Assembly (NCBI RefSeq): GCF_004310335.1
Contig: NZ_SIRS01000005.1
Location: forward strand, 124,001-188,000
Length of the DNA: 64,000 bases
Source: Hyunsoonleella pacifica
GTDB taxonomy: Bacteria > Bacteroidota > Bacteroidia > Flavobacteriales > Flavobacteriaceae
Reading direction: 5' to 3'
Below the pieces are notes generated by a model that saw only the letters and a program-made list of their open reading frames with translations, made no database searches and was not told the origin of the DNA. Shown piece after piece: positions 1 through 8,512 of the stretch; position 1 is the stretch's first letter, and every line of letters starts with the position of its first letter. A program made the position numbers and the translations under genes.

Positions 1-1865
1 GCTACTTTAAAATCCCTTATAACCGGTGTATCATACTTGTTTTGCACTTTCTTAGACTCCATATTGGGTTTCAAAAGTCCGTAACACAGTTTTTGTTTAA
101 TGGGATTCTCAAAAGTATCTTGAACTATACCACCAAAATAACCTGTGGACATAGCCGTAATTTTACTTTTAGGTAGCAGTTCCATCATTTGGGTACTTAC
201 GTTAGTTGTTGTATCATTTTTGGTAATGTTTTTGGATGTCTTTTCCTGATGAATTTTCCCAAATATTTCACTTATTCGTTTTGCACTTTCTCCTTTGGCC
301 GCACCACTAAAAATATTAGCACAGTTGTCGAAAATCACGTCGGCTAACTCTTTTCCATAATCAGCTATGAGTTGCGAAATACTTTGAATACCAAGTACAG
401 TAGCAATAAGATGAGACCTGCCGGTGTCTATTATTTTACGCAAACCCATTAAGAAAATGGTCGGAACCTCGTCAAGAATAACGCCCATTGGTCTTCCTCC
501 TGGTTTATTGACAACCTGCAATGTCTTGTTAATGATTAATCCGATTGGGGCAGCATAAACTTCCGAACGGTCAGGGTTATTCTGTACACAAACTATTTTT
601 GGCTTTGAGGAACTGTTAACATCCAGTTGAAAATCATTACCCGTCATTACATAGAAGATTTCCTTTGTCGTTAACATAGATAATGATATTTGTGCGCTAG
701 CCGTTTGTCCTGACAATTGTTGACCAGCTTCACGCTCTAATGCGTCTTTAAAGGGAATCATCAAACTACGGACTTCCATATCTTTAAGAATAATCTCAAG
801 TAAGTATTCAATGTTTATTGTAGATAAAATAATCACATGAGGAAGGGTGCATATATTTTTTCCGAGTTCCTCAGCTTTCTTTTTTAAGTACCAGATTAAA
901 CCTGAAACATAGCTGATTGCACTTCGTGAAAAGAAATCATTTTGTTTAATCCATTCTTTGTTTAGGTTCTTCATTATTATAGTTGCCGCATCAGCCGCAT
1001 CTATTTGACTTTTCATTAAGTAAGGATTGATAGGGTTGTTTCTATGTGATTTCTCTGGATTATCAAAAGAAATTGCAAAAAACTCAGGTAATTTTGATAG
1101 GTCAGTGCTTTTGGTCTCTTCAAGCTCTTTTTTCTTCCTAAACCAATAATTAAAAGCTATCCTAGTAAGCGTGTCAAGCTTAAAATCATAAATGAGAAGC
1201 GTAAAGTATTTATTTATAAACTGTTCTATTATTTCTTCAATTAATGCAAATGATTTTCCACTACCAGGTGTCCCGATTATTAAAAGGGCTCTAAATAGGT
1301 TCACAAAATTTATCCATCCATTTCGCAATTTGCCTTTATACTTATACTCAAACGGAATGTTAACCGAATGTTTCGTATCAATTTTTTCTTCCATTTGAAG
1401 GAAACTCTCATTGATGTCATTGAATGGGTCTTTATTCGCAAGGTTATCAAAAGAGAGAACTTGAAACAGGTTATTAGTACCGGAGAGTGTAAATAAAAAG
1501 CCAAGGAGATATGCTAGTGACGACATCCAATACAAATTCAGATGCCCAGTTTTCATAATATCACAAAATGCCAGAAGCCCAATGCCAAGAATGAAGTAGG
1601 TCAGACCTTTCGAGTACTTTTTTCCTTCTACCTTTTTAGGGTTATAGAGCATTACAGAGGCTATTATCGCCATTACCAATAAAAATTTATTGGTGTACTT
1701 CAATTTAATAGGTTCGAACTTTATCAAAAACCTATATAGGTGATCTGTTTCAAAACTTACTTGATTGTGGTATACTGCAAGTGGGTAATAGTCTACAAAG
1801 CCAATCGCGAGAAATAGAAAACCAGAAATGAGCATGGCAGAAAATGCCATTTTTGTGTCGTTCAT
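1..1865 (-). CDS. Type IV secretion coupling protein (VirD4/TraG-type), 3' end cut by window edge
   Basis: Inner-membrane ATPase that couples relaxase-bound DNA to the conjugation channel. The ATG is at 1865 and the frame stays open to base 1, so the C-terminus is missing. The N-terminal ~150 residues contain several hydrophobic helices. A Walker A motif (GTPGSGKS) lies near residue 198 and a Walker B-like GVILDE near residue 460, followed by an RKIIDTGRSH stretch typical of TraG/TraD recognition domains. It resembles the MobC/YWFCY-type coupling proteins of Bacteroidota conjugative elements (inference from the motif pattern). It is last in a minus-strand run with 1898-2405 and 2402-3688. A motif shared with two other genes (1870-1888) lies just before the start. 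Confidence 0.88.
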   Translation of the reverse strand, partial: MNDTKMAFSAMLISGFLFLAIGFVDYYPLAVYHNQVSFETDHLYRFLIKFEPIKLKYTNKFLLVMAIIASVMLYNPKKVEGKKYSKGLTYFILGIGLLAFCDIMKTGHLNLYWMSSLAYLLGFLFTLSGTNNLFQVLSFDNLANKDPFNDINESFLQMEEKIDTKHSVNIPFEYKYKGKLRNGWINFVNLFRALLIIGTPGSGKSFALIEEIIEQFINKYFTLLIYDFKLDTLTRIAFNYWFRKKKELEETKSTDLSKLPEFFAISFDNPEKSHRNNPINPYLMKSQIDAADAATIIMKNLNKEWIKQNDFFSRSAISYVSGLIWYLKKKAEELGKNICTLPHVIILSTINIEYLLEIILKDMEVRSLMIPFKDALEREAGQQLSGQTASAQISLSMLTTKEIFYVMTGNDFQLDVNSSSKPKIVCVQNNPDRSEVYAAPIGLIINKTLQVVNKPGGRPMGVILDEVPTIFLMGLRKIIDTGRSHLIATVLGIQSISQLIADYGKELADVIFDNCANIFSGAAKGESAKRISEIFGKIHQEKTSKNITKNDTTTNVSTQMMELLPKSKITAMSTGYFGGIVQDTFENPIKQKLCYGLLKPNMESKKVQNKYDTPVIRDFKV

Positions 1866-1869
1866 GTTG

Positions 1870-1888
1870 AGTGAGTTTAAGGAATATT
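1870..1888 (-). promoter_or_regulatory. Shared upstream motif, copy 1 (ATTCCTTAAACTCACT)
   Basis: On the minus strand this reads AATATTCCTTAAACTCACT and ends four bases before the coupling-protein ATG. The same sequence, with one T fewer, precedes the genes starting at 4575 and 8513 in the same orientation relative to the gene. Its function is unknown; a translational or transcriptional control site is the simplest reading. Confidence 0.5.
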
Positions 1889-1897
1889 TAAAATGGA

Positions 1898-2167
1898 TTA
1901 CATGAACGTCTGTTCCTTCCAGTCTTCTATAACGGTGGCGGACGCTTGAATAAATGATATTTCTTTTTCACGGATTAACTTAACCGTATCGTCCATTAGC
2001 CGAGCAGATTCGTTTTGAATGAATTCTGTATACTCGTCTCTAAGCTGATAGCTGTTTTTTAATTCAATGTTGTATTCTTCAATGAGAGCATCTATTATTT
2101 CTAAATAATACAAGTTGTTCTTTAAATCTTCTGATAATTCTTTCATGATGTTATAGTTTAATCTCAT
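1898..2167 (-). CDS. Small hypothetical protein, 89 aa
   Basis: Family not recognised. It is a charged, largely helical protein with no signal peptide or membrane segment. It overlaps the 3' end of the upstream 84-residue gene by 17 bases and ends 32 bases before the coupling-protein start, so it belongs to the same minus-strand operon. Translation could also begin at Met8. The position suggests an accessory role in transfer, but nothing in the sequence shows one. Confidence 0.6.
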   Translation of the reverse strand: MRLNYNIMKELSEDLKNNLYYLEIIDALIEEYNIELKNSYQLRDEYTEFIQNESARLMDDTVKLIREKEISFIQASATVIEDWKEQTFM

Positions 2168-2405
2168 TTTTGGACTTTGCTAATTTTCTATTATTTAATT
2201 TTTCATCTAGGTTCATTGGTGTCCAATGTTCTTTTATTGATTTGTAAGGAATGATATAAGAGTATTTTAACCCAAAATCAGCAAGAACTCCATGCGACTT
2301 AATAACCTTCACCTCACCTACGTTAGTTGACCCCTCTGGGCCTTTCTCGGTTTTAAGAACAATCTTATCCCTTACTTTTATATTATCTATTTTGACCTCA
2401 CTCAT
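2151..2405 (-). CDS. Small hypothetical protein, 84 aa
   Basis: Family not recognised. The first ~60 residues alternate hydrophobic and charged positions with several Gly and Val, suggesting a small beta-barrel of the SH3-like kind; the tail is Lys/Asn-rich. Its ATG overlaps the stop of the Toprim gene upstream (ATGA, 2402-2405), which indicates translational coupling. It probably works with the Toprim protein or in transfer; this is inferred from position only. Confidence 0.65.
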   Translation of the reverse strand: MSEVKIDNIKVRDKIVLKTEKGPEGSTNVGEVKVIKSHGVLADFGLKYSYIIPYKSIKEHWTPMNLDEKLNNRKLAKSKNEIKL

Positions 2406-3688
2406 TTTTTGATACTTACTTTTTTTTTTGAATCCATCAAATCTTGATTCCAGTCGTTAGAATGAGATTTTAAAACATCGGTTCTAAAAGGCAAAAAAGT
2501 TTCGTTAACGGCCAACATAAATAGTTTTAATCCATTGGTGTTTTGAAAAGACTTGTAATTTAATTTCATTAAATCTTGAAGATTAAACTCATACATGAGC
2601 TTATCAGAGAACATAGTTTGTCTAATACTTTTACTTAACACAGGACTTATTGTTAAAGCTTCACCAATCTTTTTAGAATCTAGGCCAAGTTCAGCTATTG
2701 CCTTTTGATTATAATGAATTCTTAACTCTACTATCCCATTCTTAAAACTACATTCGACATACTTATCCTTGGCATATTGATTTATCATCTTGGTAAACAC
2801 CAAAACATCGTACTCATGTCCTGCTTTATCATTGTCAAATGCGGAGACGAGCTCTACATTGTTCTTTTCAATTATTGGAGCAACCAATTGAGATAAAAAA
2901 TTAATTTTCTCTTGATATATATTTCCACCAAGTGAAATATAAAAATCACCCTCTTTACCATTCAGTTCATGAAATGACAATAAATCAATACCACTTTCGC
3001 CTAATATTATTCTATGAATTCCATTTTTTGGAAAGTTAGAATGAAACAAAAAAGCATCTTTTTTGTTTAAGACAAGTCTAAATTTTTTCTCTTCACCGGT
3101 ATCTTTATCCTTGTACGGTTTATTATAAATGATATAGTTTACTCTCTTATTATTTAAATCGTATTTAGGAAAAGCAATATTGGGAATTCGCCCGCCAGTA
3201 TCTCTAAAGTGATAGGCATTGAACACCCTACCTTTAAAAGCATTGGAATTCAATGTTTCCAAATTTATTGCTCGTTCCTTTACTAAATAACTAGGATTTT
3301 CTAAAGCAACTATATTGTAGTTCTCCTCTATTGACCTACTCGTAGATTTTGGTTTTTCTGGTAGTACTTCTTGATACTCGTAGTCCCTGTTAATAGCACT
3401 CAAACCGTCTTTTACCGCTTCATAAAAATTGGCACTCCGTTGTCTTATGAACTTAAAAAAACGTCCTTTATCATTTGAATCGTTTCTATTAAAGTAGGTT
3501 GCTGGTTGTCTTGAAGTCAATACTACGATTCTGTCATCATTCTGTATGAACTCCATAGAACCTGCACTTTTTTTCAAAAGCTTAAATCCTGAGTTCAATA
3601 AATACCCGCTAAAATTGATTTCGTCATTGATTTTTTCAATGAGCCTTTTATAATGTTGTGGGTTATTGTTGTAACTAATGTTAGCCAT
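2402..3688 (-). CDS. Toprim-domain primase-like protein (DUF3991/Toprim type)
   Basis: Putative DNA primase or primase-related protein of the element, probably used to prime the transferred strand or the replicating element. Residues ~20-110 resemble the zinc-finger-less N-terminal region of DUF3991 proteins. The Toprim core has the acidic GESGID motif at 230-235, a LGG turn at 253-255 and the metal-binding AFDNDKAG motif at 283-290, all intact. The 428-residue length suits the family. It starts an operon with the 84- and 89-residue genes and the coupling protein. A degenerate paralogue lies at 4692-5918. Confidence 0.78.
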   Translation of the reverse strand: MANISYNNNPQHYKRLIEKINDEINFSGYLLNSGFKLLKKSAGSMEFIQNDDRIVVLTSRQPATYFNRNDSNDKGRFFKFIRQRSANFYEAVKDGLSAINRDYEYQEVLPEKPKSTSRSIEENYNIVALENPSYLVKERAINLETLNSNAFKGRVFNAYHFRDTGGRIPNIAFPKYDLNNKRVNYIIYNKPYKDKDTGEEKKFRLVLNKKDAFLFHSNFPKNGIHRIILGESGIDLLSFHELNGKEGDFYISLGGNIYQEKINFLSQLVAPIIEKNNVELVSAFDNDKAGHEYDVLVFTKMINQYAKDKYVECSFKNGIVELRIHYNQKAIAELGLDSKKIGEALTISPVLSKSIRQTMFSDKLMYEFNLQDLMKLNYKSFQNTNGLKLFMLAVNETFLPFRTDVLKSHSNDWNQDLMDSKKKVSIKK

Positions 3689-3702
3689 ATCGGAATTGAA
3701 TT

Positions 3703-3738
3703 AAAATAGCCGAGATAAACTAGTATTTCGGCTATTTT
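3703..3738 (-). terminator. Stem-loop between the DUF3945-like and Toprim genes
   Basis: Perfect 11-base inverted repeat (AAAATAGCCGA at 3703-3713, TCGGCTATTTT at 3728-3738) with a 14-base loop, just after the stop of the 273-residue gene and before the Toprim gene. It could terminate or attenuate minus-strand transcription; the T tract is short. Confidence 0.55.
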
Positions 3739-3753
3739 ATAGATTACTAATAA

Positions 3754-4575
3754 CTACTGGGCTAATTGACTAGACTGTTGTTTCTTTTTTTTTTCAGTCG
3801 TCACATTATTCGCAGAGTTTACCTTTAAATCCTTCACTTTATCCATTTCCATAGTTTTAGTGATAAAGCGCTCTGCTTTTGGGCTATAGCTTACCATATA
3901 GGTCTTCTTCCCTTTAGTGGTATCTATTGTAATCTGAACAGGCTCACCCTTGTTCATAGATTGCGCTTGACTTTTTGTCAACTTTTGTCCGTAGAAATAA
4001 GTGTTTTCAGAAAGTGCAGTCTTCGTTCTTACATCATTTATTTTTGGCTCATAATATGCGAGCTTATTGAAGACTTCTCCATCCCTGGTACTGCCTTGAA
4101 AAAGAACATGCTTTCCTTCTTTTACCATGGCATCAAACTCTTGCTGAGTAAACTGATAATTATAAGCTTTGGCTTCCTCTAGGGTTACAGGATTATTGCG
4201 CTTAATTTGAACATCTAGCTTAGAGCCAAGGTCCCTATCAAACATCAGTTGAACAGCCTTTACTCTTTCTTTCATTTCACCCTCATGTAAATAGGTTGAA
4301 GAGTGTATATACTCTTCTCCCTTTATGAGAGATTCTCGAACGTTTCTGGGGAGCTTATTAAAACTTATGTAAGCTCCTTCCAGCTTTTCCTTGGCATCGC
4401 CCATAGCAAACTTTTGGGCTGGAGAAATTGATCGCTCAAAATACGGGCTTGATTCATCAATTTTAAATTCTAGATTTTCAGCGGTTTTAATACGCAGGGT
4501 TGAGCCCTCTTGAGACACGATTTCACCCTTTGTCCAAACTTGATTTAACTTTACAAAAACTTTCTGTTTTTCCAT
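3754..4575 (-). CDS. DUF3945/DUF4099-like protein of mobile elements
   Basis: A 273-residue soluble protein. Residues 1-45 form a small beta-rich start. The centre and C-terminus carry repeated segments of the type LTxxQAxxMxxGxPV (for example residues ~200-215), typical of DUF3945 proteins of Bacteroidota plasmids and conjugative elements; the tail is Lys/Gln-rich. The molecular role of the family is unknown; members are common beside Toprim and topoisomerase genes. A long leader (4576-4660) carries one full and one half copy of the shared ATTCCTTAACTCACT motif. Family assignment is moderate. Confidence 0.65.
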   Translation of the reverse strand: MEKQKVFVKLNQVWTKGEIVSQEGSTLRIKTAENLEFKIDESSPYFERSISPAQKFAMGDAKEKLEGAYISFNKLPRNVRESLIKGEEYIHSSTYLHEGEMKERVKAVQLMFDRDLGSKLDVQIKRNNPVTLEEAKAYNYQFTQQEFDAMVKEGKHVLFQGSTRDGEVFNKLAYYEPKINDVRTKTALSENTYFYGQKLTKSQAQSMNKGEPVQITIDTTKGKKTYMVSYSPKAERFITKTMEMDKVKDLKVNSANNVTTEKKKKQQSSQLAQ

Positions 4576-4594
4576 TTTAATGAGTATTTAATTG

Positions 4595-4659
4595 TTAAGG
4601 AATATTAATTTTTTGTACCTTTGAATTCTCGCTGACTTGTCAGTGAGTTAAGGAATATT
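4595..4659 (-). promoter_or_regulatory. Shared upstream motif, copy 2 plus a half copy
   Basis: The full copy at 4642-4659 reads AATATTCCTTAACTCACT on the minus strand. The half copy at 4595-4606 reads AATATTCCTTAA and lies about 20 bases before the ATG at 4575. A small palindrome, CTGACTTGTCAG (4632-4643), abuts the full copy. Together they form the leader of the DUF3945-like gene. Confidence 0.5.
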
Positions 4660-4663
4660 AAGG

Positions 4664-4685
4664 AAAGAGGGCGGGAGCGCTCTTT
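4664..4685 (-). terminator. Probable terminator after the 408-aa gene
   Basis: On the minus strand, AAAGAGCGC and GCCCTCTTT pair around a four-base loop, with one mismatch, starting seven bases after the stop of the 4692-5918 gene. The hairpin is GC-rich in an AT-rich region. The T tract after it is weak (CCTTAATATT). Confidence 0.5.
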
Positions 4686-4691
4686 TTCCAT

Positions 4692-5918
4692 TTATAATGC
4701 AATCTTGTATGTTTTCAGTATTTCCTCCTTTCCTTTTAACGTTATACTTTGACTAGATTCATATTCCAAAAACCAACTATTCAACTTTGGTTTAAGAATA
4801 TCTATTGAATTTTTTAAATAATTCTTGTAGTAAGACCAAACGAAAAATTTGATAGCATTAACCTCTAATGGCACACGCACACTTAATCTATTTCCTTCTT
4901 GTGATACTGTAATGCTGTATTTGTTGATACGATGTTGGTCAATAATTTTGTTGTACTTTAAAAAGCTCTTGGACAGCCCTTCGTTATACCTTCTTACAGA
5001 ATTGTAGAACCTAACAAAAGTCTTTTCTTCACCAATTTTAAAGCCCACTTTTATTTCGCCATCATAAAGCTGCATGGAAAAATTTGAGCTATCCATGAAT
5101 GAAAAGAAATTCAGGTCCCTTATGTAGCTCTCTATTTTTTTCTCTCCAGTAAATGATACTATAAGCCTCTTTGATTTTGTTAAATTCTTTATTTGGAACA
5201 AAAGTTTTGTAGTTTCATAATTGATTTCTCCTAAAGCTATATATAGAGCCTTATCCAAATCAAATTTTTGATGAAAAGCCACCGCCTCTCTTGGATTGTT
5301 GAAAATGAGTAACCACTCCATATCGTCTGGAATGTTTGAAAACCACAGGGAATTTTTAAAACTTGATTCCTTGTAAGCCTTGACCCCATCGGTAGTATCA
5401 ACGAAGTACCCGTTAATTTCGTTGTTTCCATTGTACAAAGGAAACAACGCCTCACCAGAAGCATTTTGATAAATTCTTTCGTCAAACGCTACTGTTTGAT
5501 AAACTTTTGAGTAAAGGTCACTTTGTTTTGAGTTTAAAGGAATATTATAGGAAAGAAAGTGATTAAAGGAAGGAGTGACCTTTACCAAGTTTTTATTAGA
5601 ACTACCCTTAAGTAATAATTCTTCAGTATTTAAAATTTTGTTGTAGTACTCATCTATTTTATCCCAAAGACTCTCGTTATTCTTTCCTTCAATCCTTGAT
5701 ACTTCTTCTATAACCAAGTTTGATGCGGAAAACTTATTCTTTGGACTTTTAACATGATAGTACAGAAATCTGTCCTCGCAAAAAACAAGTACGCAGTATT
5801 GTTTTTTTCTTTTGAAAACAAGGTATTCTTCTGACTCATTCGTCATTGAAAAACCGAAGTGTTTAAAAAGATTCGGAAGATTTATTAAATGGTCTTTATC
5901 TAACCAGGAGTTCGACAT
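4692..5918 (-). CDS. Degenerate Toprim-like paralogue of the primase-like protein
   Basis: This 408-residue protein follows the same layout as the Toprim protein at 2402-3688: a similar N-terminal region, a central segment ending near SLWFSNIPDD, then a Rossmann-like Toprim region. The catalytic motifs are changed: the GESGIDLLS position reads FNNPREAVA (residues 206-214), the LGG turn reads ALGE (228-231), and the AFDND position reads SFTGE (255-259). The fold is probably kept while metal binding is lost, suggesting a structural or DNA-binding role. It is transcribed divergently from the M23 peptidase gene across a repeat-bearing 61-base gap. Confidence 0.6.
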   Translation of the reverse strand: MSNSWLDKDHLINLPNLFKHFGFSMTNESEEYLVFKRKKQYCVLVFCEDRFLYYHVKSPKNKFSASNLVIEEVSRIEGKNNESLWDKIDEYYNKILNTEELLLKGSSNKNLVKVTPSFNHFLSYNIPLNSKQSDLYSKVYQTVAFDERIYQNASGEALFPLYNGNNEINGYFVDTTDGVKAYKESSFKNSLWFSNIPDDMEWLLIFNNPREAVAFHQKFDLDKALYIALGEINYETTKLLFQIKNLTKSKRLIVSFTGEKKIESYIRDLNFFSFMDSSNFSMQLYDGEIKVGFKIGEEKTFVRFYNSVRRYNEGLSKSFLKYNKIIDQHRINKYSITVSQEGNRLSVRVPLEVNAIKFFVWSYYKNYLKNSIDILKPKLNSWFLEYESSQSITLKGKEEILKTYKIAL

Positions 5919-5937
5919 ATTTTAAAAAAGTTGCTTA

Positions 5938-5971
5938 TTTGTAAATAATACCTAAATTTGTAAATAATACC
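5938..5971. repeat. Tandem 15-base direct repeat in a divergent promoter region
   Basis: TTTGTAAATAATACC occurs at 5938-5952 and 5957-5971 (19-base period) between the divergent genes starting at 5918 and 5980. TAAATTTG at 5953-5960 matches the TAnnTTTG promoter element but no upstream TTTG lies at the usual distance. The repeat may be an operator serving both genes. Confidence 0.5.
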
Positions 5972-5979
5972 ACAAATAT

Positions 5980-6798
5980 ATGAAACTTTTTAAATTAACA
6001 AATCTTTTCTTGAAAAAAGATAACATCTCAAAAAACAAACTCTTAAGTATTCTAAGAAAAAAAGAACCTTGGTATGCCACTTTTATTATGGTGATAATTC
6101 TAGTATATCTTGCCAACAGCATACTCTCATCGGACAAGAAAAAACTTCATGAAAATCTTGTAGTGTTAAGTGGTTACGACGAATCCCTAAAAGCGAATAT
6201 CAACGAATCTATAAATGACAGTATGGTTAATGCGACTGAGCGTAAAAGGTTGTTAAATCAAATTGAAAACAAAATAGTTCACTTCTTATATGAAATCCCT
6301 GATTATTCGTATTTCACTCCGTTGGAGACTTATTTGCAACTCTATCCAAAACTATTGGATGAAATACCTTCTTGTTCACCACTAGAGAAAGGTGGCTACT
6401 ATATTGGTAGCAAGTACGGATATAGGGTTCATCCCATCACCAAAGATGTAAAAAAACATTATGGACTAGACTTTGCCGCCCCAAAAGACACTCATGTTTA
6501 TACCACCGCTTCTGGTACTATTATATCCATTAAACATTCAAAAACCGGGTATGGAACCCACATAATTATTAAACACAGATTTGGTTTTGAAACCCTCTAT
6601 GGCCACCTAACAAAAGTCTTAGTTACAAAGGGACAGTATGTAGACCAACATCAGCTTATCGGGACTGTAGGAAGCTCTGGAGCTTCAACTGGAAATCATT
6701 TACACTATGAAGTTGTAAAGAATAAACAGAAAATAGACCCGATACCATCACTAAATCAAAAGAAAAATATTCTCAAAAAACTAATAACTAATAACTAG
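5980..6798 (+). CDS. Membrane-anchored M23 family metallopeptidase
   Basis: Peptidoglycan endopeptidase, probably opening the cell wall locally for the conjugation channel, as VirB1-like enzymes do. One transmembrane helix (residues ~32-50) anchors a periplasmic domain. The M23 domain (~140-255) has all zinc and catalytic positions: H160 and D164 in HYGLD, H209 in LYGHL and H242 in HLHYE. It starts a plus-strand run and stops four bases before the 427-residue gene. A chromosomal cell-wall role is possible, but its position inside the element favours conjugation. Confidence 0.88.
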   Translation: MKLFKLTNLFLKKDNISKNKLLSILRKKEPWYATFIMVIILVYLANSILSSDKKKLHENLVVLSGYDESLKANINESINDSMVNATERKRLLNQIENKIVHFLYEIPDYSYFTPLETYLQLYPKLLDEIPSCSPLEKGGYYIGSKYGYRVHPITKDVKKHYGLDFAAPKDTHVYTTASGTIISIKHSKTGYGTHIIIKHRFGFETLYGHLTKVLVTKGQYVDQHQLIGTVGSSGASTGNHLHYEVVKNKQKIDPIPSLNQKKNILKKLITNN

Positions 6799-6802
6799 GA
6801 TT

Positions 6803-8086
6803 ATGGAAAAAGAAGAAAAAAAGAAACCCAAGCTAGTCAAAAGAATACGGAAGTTTTATGCTCAGCTTAGAAATTTTGGGTCCACAATAAGTAATAAAGA
6901 GTTTAGGGAATTCAAGACTCTGGAATATGGAAATGTTAGGCCTGAAGATTTAAATGATGTTGAAAGACTTAAATATCTAAGAAATCTAGACCTTGCTCAA
7001 ACTGGATATATAAACAGTAATTTATCTAAGCTTATTGATTACCACAAAATGAAGGACCAACTTATTAAAACTGACATGGAAGTGTTTCGAGTGGGTCACA
7101 TTAAAATAAAAGAAGCAGAAAATTTAATATCAACTATACACTTGGGGTTTAGCGATAAAATTAAGGGTTTCAAAATAGCTTCTAGTAAACATGAAAATAT
7201 TTTAAAATGGAAAACCTTGAACCTGTTAGAACTAGCCCAGAAAATTTCTAGGCTACACCCTTCCAGCGAAAACGCGCTTAATTTTGACCACTCTTTTTTT
7301 TATGAGGATGTTAAGAAAACATTTACGGATAATTTAGAAAACATAGTTCAGGTATATGCCAACATTGTCAACTCATCATTCAACTCAAACAAATACTTCG
7401 AAAATGGAGTAAAGTCTTTGAACCCAAATATTTTGGAAAACCCTTCTGAACATATCGGAAAATCTTTCACTTTTCCAGTTGCGTATAGAGGGCACCAAAT
7501 TTTAAGATTGACAGAAGGGAACGACAATTATCTCGTATTTCAACCATTTTTAGAAGTCATACCTGCTTCTAATACTTTTCATTTTACACATGATGACATA
7601 AGACAATTATATTTTGAAAGCCATATTGAGAAAATATCCAAACTCAAATATGATGTTGTATTGGGTGTAAAAGACGGAGAACTGTTTATCGGCAAGAACT
7701 ACAACAGTTCAAACCAAGCACTAAAGTGGTACTCTTTTAAAGATGCACTTGATAGCAAAGATTTTCCTAGCACTGTTAAATACTATTTATCGAAAGAAGT
7801 GATAGATAGAAAAAACTTCCATTTAGAAAAGGGAGCTATCGAACTTACAAATGGAGGGCATACTGGGTATTTGAAGAGGCACTACGGTACAAACCAATGG
7901 CACTTCGCGCAAAGCTATAATGGTAATAGCAAAGACCTTTCCTTTAGACCAATCTGGGACAACTTCAAGAGTTATATTATACAAAATTTTGAAAATGACC
8001 AAAACAAAAATCTTGCCTTGAAAATAGCAGACCAAGCTATTACGAACAATCCATTAAAGGAACCTAAAACTGAAATAAAACTTTAA
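6803..8086 (+). CDS. Hypothetical protein of the element, 427 aa
   Basis: Family not recognised. It starts four bases after the M23 peptidase stop, so the two are co-transcribed. The first ~35 residues are very Lys/Arg-rich; the rest looks globular, with no signal peptide, membrane helix or nucleotide-binding motif. Residues ~225-380 contain several short beta-rich stretches rich in Tyr, Phe and Trp. A DNA- or substrate-binding role in transfer would fit the basic N-terminus, but this is speculative. Confidence 0.7.
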   Translation: MEKEEKKKPKLVKRIRKFYAQLRNFGSTISNKEFREFKTLEYGNVRPEDLNDVERLKYLRNLDLAQTGYINSNLSKLIDYHKMKDQLIKTDMEVFRVGHIKIKEAENLISTIHLGFSDKIKGFKIASSKHENILKWKTLNLLELAQKISRLHPSSENALNFDHSFFYEDVKKTFTDNLENIVQVYANIVNSSFNSNKYFENGVKSLNPNILENPSEHIGKSFTFPVAYRGHQILRLTEGNDNYLVFQPFLEVIPASNTFHFTHDDIRQLYFESHIEKISKLKYDVVLGVKDGELFIGKNYNSSNQALKWYSFKDALDSKDFPSTVKYYLSKEVIDRKNFHLEKGAIELTNGGHTGYLKRHYGTNQWHFAQSYNGNSKDLSFRPIWDNFKSYIIQNFENDQNKNLALKIADQAITNNPLKEPKTEIKL

Positions 8087-8097
8087 AAAAAAATTAA

Positions 8098-8418
8098 ATG
8101 GTATTCACATTAACTATTACTGACCCACAAACAAAACTCATTTTTTCTGATTTGTTTATAATGAACAGCGAGTTAGAATTTCATTCAAAGTTTAAGTTTT
8201 TAGGAGAAAAGCAAAAGCACAGAAAAACTCAAAATGCATATTTCTTGGAAATCAAAACCCTTAAAAAAACACTTATTGAGGTTTCCACGGATTCAACAAC
8301 TCAAATACAAAATCTAAAAGCAAAAATATACGATGTTCTCATTGAAAAAGTAGAAGCAGATACGCATTACCACTCTCCTGAATCTAATTTGAGCATTAAC
8401 TCAACAACTAATAAATAA
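8098..8418 (+). CDS. Small hypothetical protein, 106 aa
   Basis: Family not recognised. It lies 11 bases after the 427-residue gene in the same orientation and is likely in the same operon. The N-terminal half is beta-rich (TLTITDP start), the middle is basic, and the tail is Ser/Asn/Thr-rich. There is no membrane segment or signal peptide. Confidence 0.6.
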   Translation: MVFTLTITDPQTKLIFSDLFIMNSELEFHSKFKFLGEKQKHRKTQNAYFLEIKTLKKTLIEVSTDSTTQIQNLKAKIYDVLIEKVEADTHYHSPESNLSINSTTNK

Positions 8419-8451
8419 CCAAATATGATTTAAAAAAAACAATTTTTAATA

Positions 8452-8492
8452 AGCATTGAAACAACTCAAAGCACAACATAAATTTCAATGCT
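8452..8492 (+). promoter_or_regulatory. 10-base inverted repeat in the leader of the methylase-helicase gene
   Basis: AGCATTGAAA (8452-8461) and TTTCAATGCT (8483-8492) form a perfect stem with a 21-base loop, directly before the shared ATTCCTTAACTCACT motif and the ATG at 8513. There is no T tract, so a regulatory or protein-binding role is more likely than termination. Confidence 0.45.
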
Positions 8493-8507
8493 ATTCCTTA
8501 ACTCACT
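8492..8507 (+). promoter_or_regulatory. Shared upstream motif, copy 3
   Basis: TATTCCTTAACTCACT ends five bases before the ATG of the 1,622-residue gene. It matches the copies before the coupling protein (start 1865) and the DUF3945-like gene (start 4575), oriented the same way relative to each gene. Confidence 0.5.
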
Positions 8508-8512
8508 GATTT

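Noticed and set aside
4616-4623. TACCTTTG on the plus strand as a promoter
   Set aside because: It points away from the gene it would serve and no plus-strand gene follows for over 1.3 kb.
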